Shown here: positions 57,081-64,000 of the stretch, one piece after another | Position numbering within the stretch: position 1 is the first letter of the stretch | Layout: every line of letters starts with the position of its first letter | Assembly (NCBI RefSeq): GCF_007954275.1 | Contig: NZ_VOLT01000009.1 | Span: forward strand, 62,001 to 126,000 | Direction: 5' to 3' | Length of the DNA: 64,000 nt | Source of the DNA: Colwellia demingiae | GTDB taxonomy: Bacteria; Pseudomonadota; Gammaproteobacteria; Enterobacterales; Alteromonadaceae | Translations under genes and position numbers: made by a program | Notes under the pieces: model-generated | Told to the model about the DNA's origin: nothing | Database searches by the model: none | Seen by the model: only the letters and a program-made list of their open reading frames with translations

Positions 57081-57341
57081 CTTTAAGCAGCAGTGATGTT
57101 TTTTGCTAAAAGTACAGCCGCTAAGTCTTTAAAAGTATTGCTGGGTCAAGCCCATAATTGAATGCTAATAATTAAACACCGATTAACCACCAATTTATTA
57201 ATACAGAACGACAAAGATTTATTTACAATGTTAATTGAATTTTAAGGAAAAATAGATAAATAAAACAAACTATTTATTATAATTATTAGGCTAAATTCAC
57301 TTTCTAATTTAAAATTAAATTTTTACCGCTAAAGAAATGCC
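57081..57341. other. AT-rich spacer before the ABC transporter gene
   Basis: No ORF or RNA gene is apparent. It presumably contains the promoter of the ABC transporter; I could not choose elements with confidence. Confidence 0.35.
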
Positions 57342-59150
57342 ATGCGCCGCTCTAGTTATCCCGATCAAGAAGTCAGTTCCATCAACTGGCAAGCATTCAA
57401 ACTTATTTTACCTTACCTATTCGAGTATAAAAAACGTATTGCGTTTGCTATGTCATGTTTAGTTTTTACTAAAATAGCCAGTGTTTACCTGCCTTTCATA
57501 TTAAAAGACATTGTTGATACCTTAGATGCTAACACTACAGGCGCCGAGTCTGCTTTAATTATTGTTCCATTAGGTTTAGTGGCCGCATATGGTTTAGTAC
57601 GGCTGTCGATCGTAGTTTTTGCTGAAATAAGAGATACGCTATTTGGTCGAGTTACTGAAAGGGCTATAAGGCGCATTGGGTTAAAAGTTTTTCGTCATTT
57701 ACATTCCCTTGATTTAGATTTTCACCTTAATAGACAAACGGGAGGATTGTCTCGCGATATTGACCGAGGCACTTCGGGCATCAATTTTTTAATGCGTTTT
57801 ATGGTCTTTAACATTGTCCCCACTTTGCTTGAAATAGTGATGGTGGTGACTATTTTATTTGTGAAATACGGCATATGGTATGCGGTTATAACGCTTTCCT
57901 CCATTTTGACCTATATAGCTTATTCCGTTTTTGCCACCGAGTTGCGCACACGCTACGTCCGAGCAGCCAACATAGCAGATTCATCAAGTAATACTCGGGC
58001 CATTGATAGTTTACTAAACTACGAAACCGTTAAATATTTCACCAATGAAGAATTTGAAGCGCAAGCTTATGACCAACAGCTGTCAACGTGGGAACAGGCA
58101 AAAATTAAAAATCGTTTATCGTTATTTGCTTTAAATGGTGGACAAGCACTCATTATAGCCGCAGCTATGACTGCCATGCTGGCGCTTGCCGCGAGTGACG
58201 TCGCTGCAGATGTTATGACTCTTGGAGACTTTGTTCTGATAAATGCCTTTATGATGCAGTTATTTATGCCGCTTAACTTTTTAGGCTTTGTTTATCGAGA
58301 AATAAAAGGCTCGCTGGCAAATATTGAAAACCTATTTGGCTTATTAGCTAAAGCACCTAAGGTACAAGATGTTCCTGACGCTGCGATATTAAATTTGGCA
58401 GAGCAGGGCAATAGTACGATTAATGAAGCCAGTATTGTTTTTAATAATATTACCTTTGCCTATAATGCCAAGCGTCCTATCATTAGAGGTATTTCATTTA
58501 ATGTGAATGCGGGTGAAAAAGTTGCTGTGGTTGGACAAAGTGGCTCAGGTAAATCAACATTAGTAAAATTGTTATTTCGTTTTTACGATGTTGACTCAGG
58601 CAATATTAAGATTAACGGGCAAGATATCAGTCAAGTGAGCCAACAATCACTGCGAAGCCATATTGGTATTGTGCCCCAAGATACCGTGCTTTTTAACGAC
58701 ACTTTATTTAATAATGTACAGTACGGTTGTCCAACGGCCAGTGAAGATGAAGTTTTAAAAGCTATTGACTTAGCACATTTATCTGAATTTATTACCAGTT
58801 TACCTGATGGTTTAGAAACCGTAGTGGGAGAGCGGGGATTAAAACTTTCAGGTGGTGAAAAACAACGCGTTGCTATTGCCCGTACGATCTTAAAGAATCC
58901 ACAAGTTTTGGTCTTTGATGAAGCAACATCATCGCTCGATAGCCACTCAGAACAAGCTATCTTAACGGCAATAAATGAAGTGACTAAAAGTAGAACTAGC
59001 CTTGTCATCGCGCATCGTCTATCAACCATCATTGATAGTGACAATATTATTGTGATGAATCATGGTGAAATAGTTGAGCAGGGTAATCATCAGCAATTAC
59101 TAGCCCTTGAAGGGCAATACAGCAAAATGTGGCAGCTACAACAATCTTAG
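57342..59150 (+). CDS. Atm1-type ABC exporter (fused permease/ATPase)
   Basis: 602 aa half-transporter. Six membrane helices (about 35-320), beginning LILPYLFEYKKRIAFAM, are followed by a nucleotide-binding domain with Walker A GQSGSGKST (about 400), the signature LSGGEKQRVAIAR and Walker B VLVFDEATSSLD. Early HSLDLDFHLNRQTGGLSRDIDRG and DSLLNYETVKYF are typical of the Atm1/HMT1 (ATP-binding cassette B) family of glutathione-linked exporters. It probably homodimerises in the inner membrane. The substrate may be a glutathione persulfide or metal conjugate. It precedes the DUF1415 gene by 57 bp. Confidence 0.93.
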   Translation: MRRSSYPDQEVSSINWQAFKLILPYLFEYKKRIAFAMSCLVFTKIASVYLPFILKDIVDTLDANTTGAESALIIVPLGLVAAYGLVRLSIVVFAEIRDTLFGRVTERAIRRIGLKVFRHLHSLDLDFHLNRQTGGLSRDIDRGTSGINFLMRFMVFNIVPTLLEIVMVVTILFVKYGIWYAVITLSSILTYIAYSVFATELRTRYVRAANIADSSSNTRAIDSLLNYETVKYFTNEEFEAQAYDQQLSTWEQAKIKNRLSLFALNGGQALIIAAAMTAMLALAASDVAADVMTLGDFVLINAFMMQLFMPLNFLGFVYREIKGSLANIENLFGLLAKAPKVQDVPDAAILNLAEQGNSTINEASIVFNNITFAYNAKRPIIRGISFNVNAGEKVAVVGQSGSGKSTLVKLLFRFYDVDSGNIKINGQDISQVSQQSLRSHIGIVPQDTVLFNDTLFNNVQYGCPTASEDEVLKAIDLAHLSEFITSLPDGLETVVGERGLKLSGGEKQRVAIARTILKNPQVLVFDEATSSLDSHSEQAILTAINEVTKSRTSLVIAHRLSTIIDSDNIIVMNHGEIVEQGNHQQLLALEGQYSKMWQLQQS

Positions 59151-59207
59151 ATTTGGCAAGTTATTAAAATGCATAACAACAAACAGTAATTTTAGAGTAA
59201 GAAAGTT

Positions 59208-59780
59208 ATGAATAAAGACATAGAGCAATCATCAGCGGAAGTTGATGCAACTAAACAATGGTTAGATGAAATTATAATAGGACTCAATTTTTGTCCTTTT
59301 GCGAAAAAAGAATTTGTTAATAACACCATTTGTTATCATAAATCTGACGCTGAACAAGTTAAACCTGCTTTGCAAACCTTGATAAAACAATGCCATTATT
59401 TACAAGAACATGATGAGATTGAAACAACCTTGATCATCTTTGCTGAAGGATTTAGACGTTTCGAACGCTATCTCGACTTAGTCGATTATGCCAATGACTT
59501 GCTGATTGAGTCAGAGTTTGAAGGCATATTTCAGTTAGCAACTATGCATCCTGAATATTGTTTTGCGGACGATGATTTCGATGATGCTAGTAACTTTACC
59601 AATCGTTCTCCTTACCCAATGCTGCATATAATCCGCGAGGCAAGTATGGCAAGAGTATTAGCTATATATAAAGATCCTGAAAAAATACCTGAACAAAATG
59701 TAGCATTAGCGGAGCAAAAAGGTAGTAACTATTTTAAAGACATTTTAAAGGGAATTCACCAAGCTCATCCACAAAAATAG
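59208..59780 (+). CDS. DUF1415 protein
   Basis: 190 aa, typical length. Diagnostic parts are TKQWLDEIIIGLNFCPFAKKE near the N-terminus, EGFRRFERYLDLVDYAN, and FQLATMHPEYCFADDDFDDASNFTNRSPYPMLHIIRE. The conserved Cys in NFCPFA could be catalytic or bind metal, but no activity is established. It probably shares a transcript with the ABC transporter (57 bp gap). Confidence 0.93.
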   Translation: MNKDIEQSSAEVDATKQWLDEIIIGLNFCPFAKKEFVNNTICYHKSDAEQVKPALQTLIKQCHYLQEHDEIETTLIIFAEGFRRFERYLDLVDYANDLLIESEFEGIFQLATMHPEYCFADDDFDDASNFTNRSPYPMLHIIREASMARVLAIYKDPEKIPEQNVALAEQKGSNYFKDILKGIHQAHPQK

Positions 59781-60118
59781 CGTTGTGGTAAACATTAATT
59801 AGAGATAACCAATCAATACGCTAAATTACGTTTTGTTAACGCTATTGGTTGGTTGAAACTTATACACTGTTTGTTCGTTATTTAACATGTATAGGTTAGC
59901 GTATGAAAACTAGTTACCACGGCAAAGAATATAGCTTTAATTGCTTTGAAGATCTTTGGGCGTTTTACCGCGTCATTCTAGTACAACAATCTATACAACG
60001 AATAGCGATCAGTAGCTAATTGCTTACACTGTAGGCATAGCGTTTTAGCTGACTAAGGTCGCTTTATTTAAATTCTGAGGTAAAATGACGCACTTTTCAT
60101 AAATACTCATATTGAACT
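59781..60118. other. Spacer with a possible 38-codon ORF
   Basis: An ATG at 59903 opens a 38-codon frame ending TAA at 60019 (MKTSYHGKEYSFNCFEDLWAF...). There is no good ribosome-binding site. It may be a genuine small protein or a fragment; I do not recognise it. Confidence 0.3.
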
Positions 60119-60805
60119 ATGCCCGTTTTAGAACAATTCTTACTTATCGCTATGGTCCACTTTTTTGCTGTCGCAAGTCCTGGTCCTGACTTTGCACTTA
60201 TCTTAAAACAAAGTATCCGATATAACAGACGCATTGCTATTTATACTAGCTTCGGCATCGCGGCTGGCATTATTGTACACGTTACTTATTCCTTGGTTGG
60301 TATCGGCCTGCTAATTGCCAGTGATGAGCGTTTATTTACGGCATTAAAATATATTGCTGCTAGCTATTTTTGTTATATAGCGTGGCACTGCTTTAAGTCT
60401 AAAAAACCTGATAATGAGTCATTAACTCTTGGCAGCGAAGGTTCTGATAATAATTCGTTAACGCAGAATGATATACCTAAAGCTGATACGACAGTCGATA
60501 ACCCATCGGCTAAAAAAGCATTTTTTAGTGGTTTTTTAATCAACGCCTTAAATGTTAAAGCAACATTATTCTTCGTGAGCTTATTCTCTGTGGTGATAGC
60601 ACCCGAAACACTATTGAGTATCAAAATTGCTTATGGTGCTTATTTAGTCGCAGCAACAGCGGCATGGTTTTGTTTTCTATCTTATATGTTAACTCAAGAG
60701 AGAGTACGCTACGTTTTACAGCGTAAAGGCTATATTTTAGATCGTGTTATGGGTTTAATCTTATTGTTATTAGCGATTCAACTGGTGTTAAGTGATCTTA
60801 ATTAA
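60119..60805 (+). CDS. LysE/RhtB-family amino-acid exporter
   Basis: 228 aa with five to six membrane helices. The family signature is at the N-terminus: AMVHFFAVASPGPDFALILKQSIRYNRR, then FGIAAGIIVHVTYSLVGIGLLI. A long polar loop (about residues 100-140, rich in Ser, Asn, Asp) is longer than usual for RhtB-like proteins. The C-terminal half carries LINALNVKATLFFVSLFSVV. Probably exports an amino acid or derivative; the specific substrate cannot be told from sequence. Confidence 0.93.
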   Translation: MPVLEQFLLIAMVHFFAVASPGPDFALILKQSIRYNRRIAIYTSFGIAAGIIVHVTYSLVGIGLLIASDERLFTALKYIAASYFCYIAWHCFKSKKPDNESLTLGSEGSDNNSLTQNDIPKADTTVDNPSAKKAFFSGFLINALNVKATLFFVSLFSVVIAPETLLSIKIAYGAYLVAATAAWFCFLSYMLTQERVRYVLQRKGYILDRVMGLILLLLAIQLVLSDLN

Positions 60806-60937
60806 CCGTTATTTATTCTTCAGCTCACCTTTGCTCACTTTGTCAAGTTGCTGTTAAATTGAGCTGTGAGCAATCTGTTCTCATTTCCAGTATAATAGAT
60901 GACAAATGTAGTATTGATGAATTTAAAAGGGTTAGCT

Positions 60938-61765
60938 TTGCCAGAAGAAAATATAACTGTGTCCATTGGTGGTAGTGTTGAGCGTGCTGTAAAAGGTGAG
61001 TACTCAATTAATGTTAAAGCTATTTTAACCGAAGCGTGGCAGCATACATTGCAGTCGAGAATGTATATCAATATAGCACTGCTTTTAGTAACAGTGTTCG
61101 GTATGATAGTGTCGTTTATTACGAGTAGTTTTTTTGGTGGTATTGAGCGTGTTATCGAAGACCCTCAGTTACTGCAACTGATCAATGTCATTGTGACTAT
61201 TGCTGTATGGCCTTTTATGGCTGGCATAGAAATGATGGGTGTTTACCATGCAGTGAACAAGCCAACAAAAAGTAAAATGGTACTCTCATTCTTACATCGT
61301 GGAAGTTGGGTTGCACTATGTGCGCTACTAACCTCTCTATTGATTAGTATCGGTTTTCAATTGTTAATTATACCAGGTGTGTTATTAGCAGTACTGTTGT
61401 CACTAACGATACCTTTAGTGGTAGAAAAAAATCTAACTCCAGTACAAGCTATTGCATTATCTGTTAAAGCATTACGCTTTAAAATAATGCCATTATTAGC
61501 TATTTATTCTGTATTGTTTTTGGCTTTAATTTCGTTAGCTTTTCCTATCGCTTTATTGATCGAGTCAAGTTTGGCACCACTTGCTGTTATGGTGTTTTTA
61601 TTTGGTCTTTCTTATTTAGCACCTTGGTATTACAACATTAAAGGTGTTTTATATCGTGAAATATTTGGTATTTATTCTGAGGTAAAAAGCACTGATACAG
61701 CATTAAGTCATTCCACGAATAAAGACTCTGATCACAATGGCTCAGATGATACTTTTTCTGCCTAA
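60938..61765 (+). CDS. Multi-pass membrane protein of unknown function
   Basis: 275 aa from a TTG at 60938, which is six bases after AAAAGGG; an ATG at 60899 gives 288 aa without a comparable ribosome-binding site. The product would begin MPEENITVSIGGSVERA. About five membrane segments follow, e.g. INIALLLVTVFGMIVSFI, LISIGFQLLIIPGVLLAVLLSL and LLAIYSVLFLALISLAF. The C-terminus is polar. It may be in an operon with the Bax-like glucosaminidase 24 bp downstream; no function is known. Confidence 0.75.
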   Translation: MPEENITVSIGGSVERAVKGEYSINVKAILTEAWQHTLQSRMYINIALLLVTVFGMIVSFITSSFFGGIERVIEDPQLLQLINVIVTIAVWPFMAGIEMMGVYHAVNKPTKSKMVLSFLHRGSWVALCALLTSLLISIGFQLLIIPGVLLAVLLSLTIPLVVEKNLTPVQAIALSVKALRFKIMPLLAIYSVLFLALISLAFPIALLIESSLAPLAVMVFLFGLSYLAPWYYNIKGVLYREIFGIYSEVKSTDTALSHSTNKDSDHNGSDDTFSA

Positions 61766-61789
61766 TATTATCATAAATAAGGAGTTTTT

Positions 61790-62671
61790 ATGAAAACTAT
61801 GTTATTCGTTCGTTTTTTCGTATGTCTTGCGTTAGTTATTGCGATAGTAGCGCCTTTTACTTTTTTAGTGCCTAAGCCATTAATGACTATCGTAGATGTC
61901 GATGTTGAACCTGCCACTGTTAAGGTTGTCGTTCAGGTTGTTGAAAAAGTGAAAGTAATAGAAAAACCATTACATAAGGTAAATTTACCTGATTTTGCCG
62001 CTATTTATGATATTCCAACAAAAAAACGTCAATTCTTTGGTTTTGTTCGTCCAGCAATAGAAGCGAAGAATAATCAATTAGCTGAGGATAGATCGAAACT
62101 AGAGCATTGGCATGAGCAGATCTCACTTGGTTTAGGGCTGACTATAGAAGAACAAACGTCACTGCAAACCCTTATCAAGGCTTATCGTATTAATAAAGAA
62201 GCTTCAACCTTACAGCAAATTAATGACTTGTTGATACGTGTTGATATTATCCCTACTTCATTGGTGTTGGTACAGGCTGCTAATGAGTCTGCTTGGGGAA
62301 CATCACGTTTTGCCCGTATAGGTTTAAACTTCTTCGGTATTTGGTGTTATAGAACGGGCTGTGGCATGGTACCAGGGGGACGTAATACTGGAGCCAAGCA
62401 TGAAGTTGCAGCATTTCAAAGTGTTGATGCTGCTGTTTCGGGGTATTTTAATAATATAAATAAGCATAATGCTTATCATGTATTTAGAACAATTCGTGCT
62501 GAATTAAGAGCGCAAGACCAGGCACTTGATGCTGAAATTTTAGCAACTGGCTTGTTACCTTACTCTGAGCGTGGTGTGCAGTACGTGTTAGATATAACTG
62601 ACATGTTAAGACATAACCAACGTTACTTTGTTAAGCTAAACAGTCAGCAACAGACTGCTTCATCAGATTAA
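61790..62671 (+). CDS. Bax-like glucosaminidase-domain protein
   Basis: 293 aa. An N-terminal helix (VRFFVCLALVIAIVAPFTFLV) anchors or exports it. The second half is a mannosyl-glycoprotein endo-beta-N-acetylglucosaminidase-like domain: VLVQAANESAWGTSRFARIGLNFFGIWCY with the catalytic Glu in NES, then FQSVDAAVSGYFNNIN. It probably acts on peptidoglycan in the periplasm, as assumed for E. coli Bax. AAGGAGTTTTT precedes the ATG. A strong terminator follows. Confidence 0.88.
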   Translation: MKTMLFVRFFVCLALVIAIVAPFTFLVPKPLMTIVDVDVEPATVKVVVQVVEKVKVIEKPLHKVNLPDFAAIYDIPTKKRQFFGFVRPAIEAKNNQLAEDRSKLEHWHEQISLGLGLTIEEQTSLQTLIKAYRINKEASTLQQINDLLIRVDIIPTSLVLVQAANESAWGTSRFARIGLNFFGIWCYRTGCGMVPGGRNTGAKHEVAAFQSVDAAVSGYFNNINKHNAYHVFRTIRAELRAQDQALDAEILATGLLPYSERGVQYVLDITDMLRHNQRYFVKLNSQQQTASSD

Positions 62672-62707
62672 TAATTTAAGTTTATTAGCTAAATAACTAT
62701 TCAAACG

Positions 62708-62743
62708 TTAGTTAAGTTGTTTAGTTAAGTTGTTTAGTTAAGT
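62708..62743. repeat. Tandem 13-bp repeat after the glucosaminidase gene
   Basis: TTAGTTAAGTTGT at 62708-62720 and 62721-62733, with a third partial copy to 62743. It sits just before the terminator. Confidence 0.75.
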
Positions 62744-62763
62744 AAGTTAGCATATAAAAAAAC

Positions 62764-62797
62764 GGCCAATGTTATTAACATTGGCCATTTTTATTTG
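62764..62797. terminator. Terminator between the Bax-like gene and ttcA
   Basis: Perfect stem GGCCAATGTTA / TAACATTGGCC (62764-62786) flanked by an A-run before it and ATTTTTATTT after it. It can act on both convergent genes. Confidence 0.92.
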
Positions 62798-62852
62798 TGT
62801 ACTAAAATCGGTTGATATTTAATTAGTAGACACTTAATCCATTTGCAATCAA

Positions 62853-63797
62853 TTATTTAACTTCAATCACATTGAGTTGTTGGGCATCGTTAAGATGATT
62901 TTTAGGTGACAAGTCCTGTGGTGTTTCAATCGCTACTTCATCAAAGGCAGTATCACCACCGTTAATAATCCCCGAAGTGCTGTTAATGCTTTTAAAATCA
63001 AATAATTTACTGTCGCATAAATGTGAAGGAACAACGTTTTGCATTGCAGTAAACATAGATTCAATACGACCCGGAAATTGGTCATGCCAATCATTTAACA
63101 TGCGTTTTATATTTTGTCTTTGCATATTGGGCTGAGAGCCACACAGGTTACATGGGATAATAGGAAAATGTTTTAATTCACTGTATTGAATAAGCTCACT
63201 TTCTTTGCAAAAGGCTAACGGGCGTATAACCACATGCTCACCATTATCTGAGACAAGTTTTGCTGGCATTGCCTTCATCTTACCGCCATAAAACATGTTC
63301 AACATTAGGGTTTCAATCATGTCATCACGATGATGGCCTAGCGCTATCTTAGTGGCACCAATCTTTTTAGCTGCTTTGTATAAAACAGCGCGACGTAGTC
63401 GAGAGCATAAGCTACAAGTCGTTTTACCTTCAGGAACTTTATCTTTGACAATATCGTAAGTGTTTTCTTCAACAATATGATACTCAATACCGAGTTTATC
63501 GAGATACTCGGGTAAAATATGCTCAGGAAAACCAGGTTGCTTTTGATCTAAATTAACCGCTATTAAGTCAAAATGAATGGGAGCCGATTCTTTTAATCGC
63601 ATTAAAATGCTCAACATGGCATAGCTGTCTTTGCCACCAGACAAACAAACCATTACTTTATCGCCATCTTCAATCATATTGTATTGCGCAATGGCTTGAC
63701 CAACATTACGCCTGAGTTTCTTTTCTAATTTTATAAATTGTGTTTTTTGGACCGATGTTAGTTGGGTCGTGGGTAACGTTAGCTGTTCTACTGTCAT
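62853..63797 (-). CDS. ttcA: tRNA 2-thiocytidine biosynthesis protein
   Basis: 314 aa. It makes 2-thiocytidine at position 32 of some tRNAs. The PP-loop ATP pyrophosphatase motif SGGKDS is at 53-58. The cysteines that hold its Fe-S cluster and sulfur are in CSLC (128, 131) and CNLC (216, 219). [19 protein letters not shown] is a further signature. The C-terminus is extended beyond the catalytic core by an acidic tail. The ATG at 63797 gives the usual N-terminal region. It is convergent with the Bax-like gene. Confidence 0.97.
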   Translation of the reverse strand: MTVEQLTLPTTQLTSVQKTQFIKLEKKLRRNVGQAIAQYNMIEDGDKVMVCLSGGKDSYAMLSILMRLKESAPIHFDLIAVNLDQKQPGFPEHILPEYLDKLGIEYHIVEENTYDIVKDKVPEGKTTCSLCSRLRRAVLYKAAKKIGATKIALGHHRDDMIETLMLNMFYGGKMKAMPAKLVSDNGEHVVIRPLAFCKESELIQYSELKHFPIIPCNLCGSQPNMQRQNIKRMLNDWHDQFPGRIESMFTAMQNVVPSHLCDSKLFDFKSINSTSGIINGGDTAFDEVAIETPQDLSPKNHLNDAQQLNVIEVK

Positions 63798-63867
63798 GTG
63801 GCTTACTTTATTGATTGAAATTAACGGCGGGAATTATAGCAGTTTGATAATACCAATTGTACTAATG

Positions 63868-63877
63868 AAGTGATCAT
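63868..63877. repeat. AAGTGATCAT element, upstream of ttcA
   Basis: The decamer here is part of a longer stretch (ATACCAATTGTACTAATG precedes it) that looks like a small dispersed intergenic repeat of marine Alteromonadales. The same decamer occurs at 3609-3618, 5362-5371 and 14809-14818. Family assignment is from memory. Confidence 0.35.
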
Positions 63878-64000
63878 TTTTAGATGGCCTAAATATCCAA
63901 TGATATTGTTACTTTCAATCACAATAGTCAGTTATCACTCAATCAAGTATCTTACTCTTGAATATGTTTAAACACATTTTACAGAGTGGGATGTCATTCT

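Overview
The window is AT-rich gammaproteobacterial chromosome. Gene families and local order (aroH-ppsR-ppsA, pheS-pheT-ihfA, ydiJ, a MoxR/VWA/BatD operon, ttcA, ptrB) point to a marine member of the Alteromonadales. A Colwellia-like organism is my best guess, from protein style and low GC, without a database search. I saw no rRNA, tRNA or CRISPR array.

Layout. (1) 1-13.4 kb is an accessory locus ('sulfatase locus A'). It holds a truncated HlyD-type protein, two tandem DUF1254/DUF1214 lipoproteins, an intact IS1182-type element, a decayed alkylsulfatase C-terminus, a LysR regulator divergent from a periplasmic sulfatase, a SUMF1-like protein, a YiaW/YiaV-like pair, an EAL phosphodiesterase and a secreted protein of unknown function. 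(2) 13.5-24.4 kb is mostly core: small membrane proteins, oligopeptidase B, a lytic transglycosylase, a low-molecular-weight phosphatase, aroH, ppsR and ppsA. (3) 24.6-29.9 kb is a tightly packed minus-strand cluster: YHS and DoxX-like proteins, two ATP-grasp proteins, an MFS transporter broken by one in-frame amber codon, a DinB-fold protein and an NRDE protein. (4) 30.4-38.0 kb is core: ydiJ, pheST and ihfA. (5) 38.2-45.2 kb is a complete seven-gene MoxR-DUF58-DUF4381-VWA-VWA-TPR-BatD operon. (6) 45.3-57.0 kb is 'sulfatase locus B': an octaheme cytochrome/TPR protein, a second SUMF1-like protein, three sulfatase paralogues, an AraC regulator and a PafA-type alkaline phosphatase. (7) 57.3-63.8 kb is mixed core: an Atm1-type ABC transporter, DUF1415, a LysE-type exporter, a membrane protein, a Bax-like glucosaminidase and ttcA.

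How the parts may work together. Loci A and B share sulfatase and SUMF1-like families and together look like a periplasmic sulfate-ester (and phosphate-ester) scavenging system. All four sulfatases carry Cys-Thr-Ala-Gly-Arg at the formylglycine site. Both SUMF1-like proteins lack the two active-site cysteines of formylglycine-generating enzyme, so they are unlikely to be the maturase as usually annotated. A perfect 21-bp palindrome between the LysR gene and its sulfatase recurs, imperfectly, upstream of the YiaW/YiaV-like pair, which suggests one regulon. The dual ATP-grasp cluster is a second candidate for an undescribed pathway.
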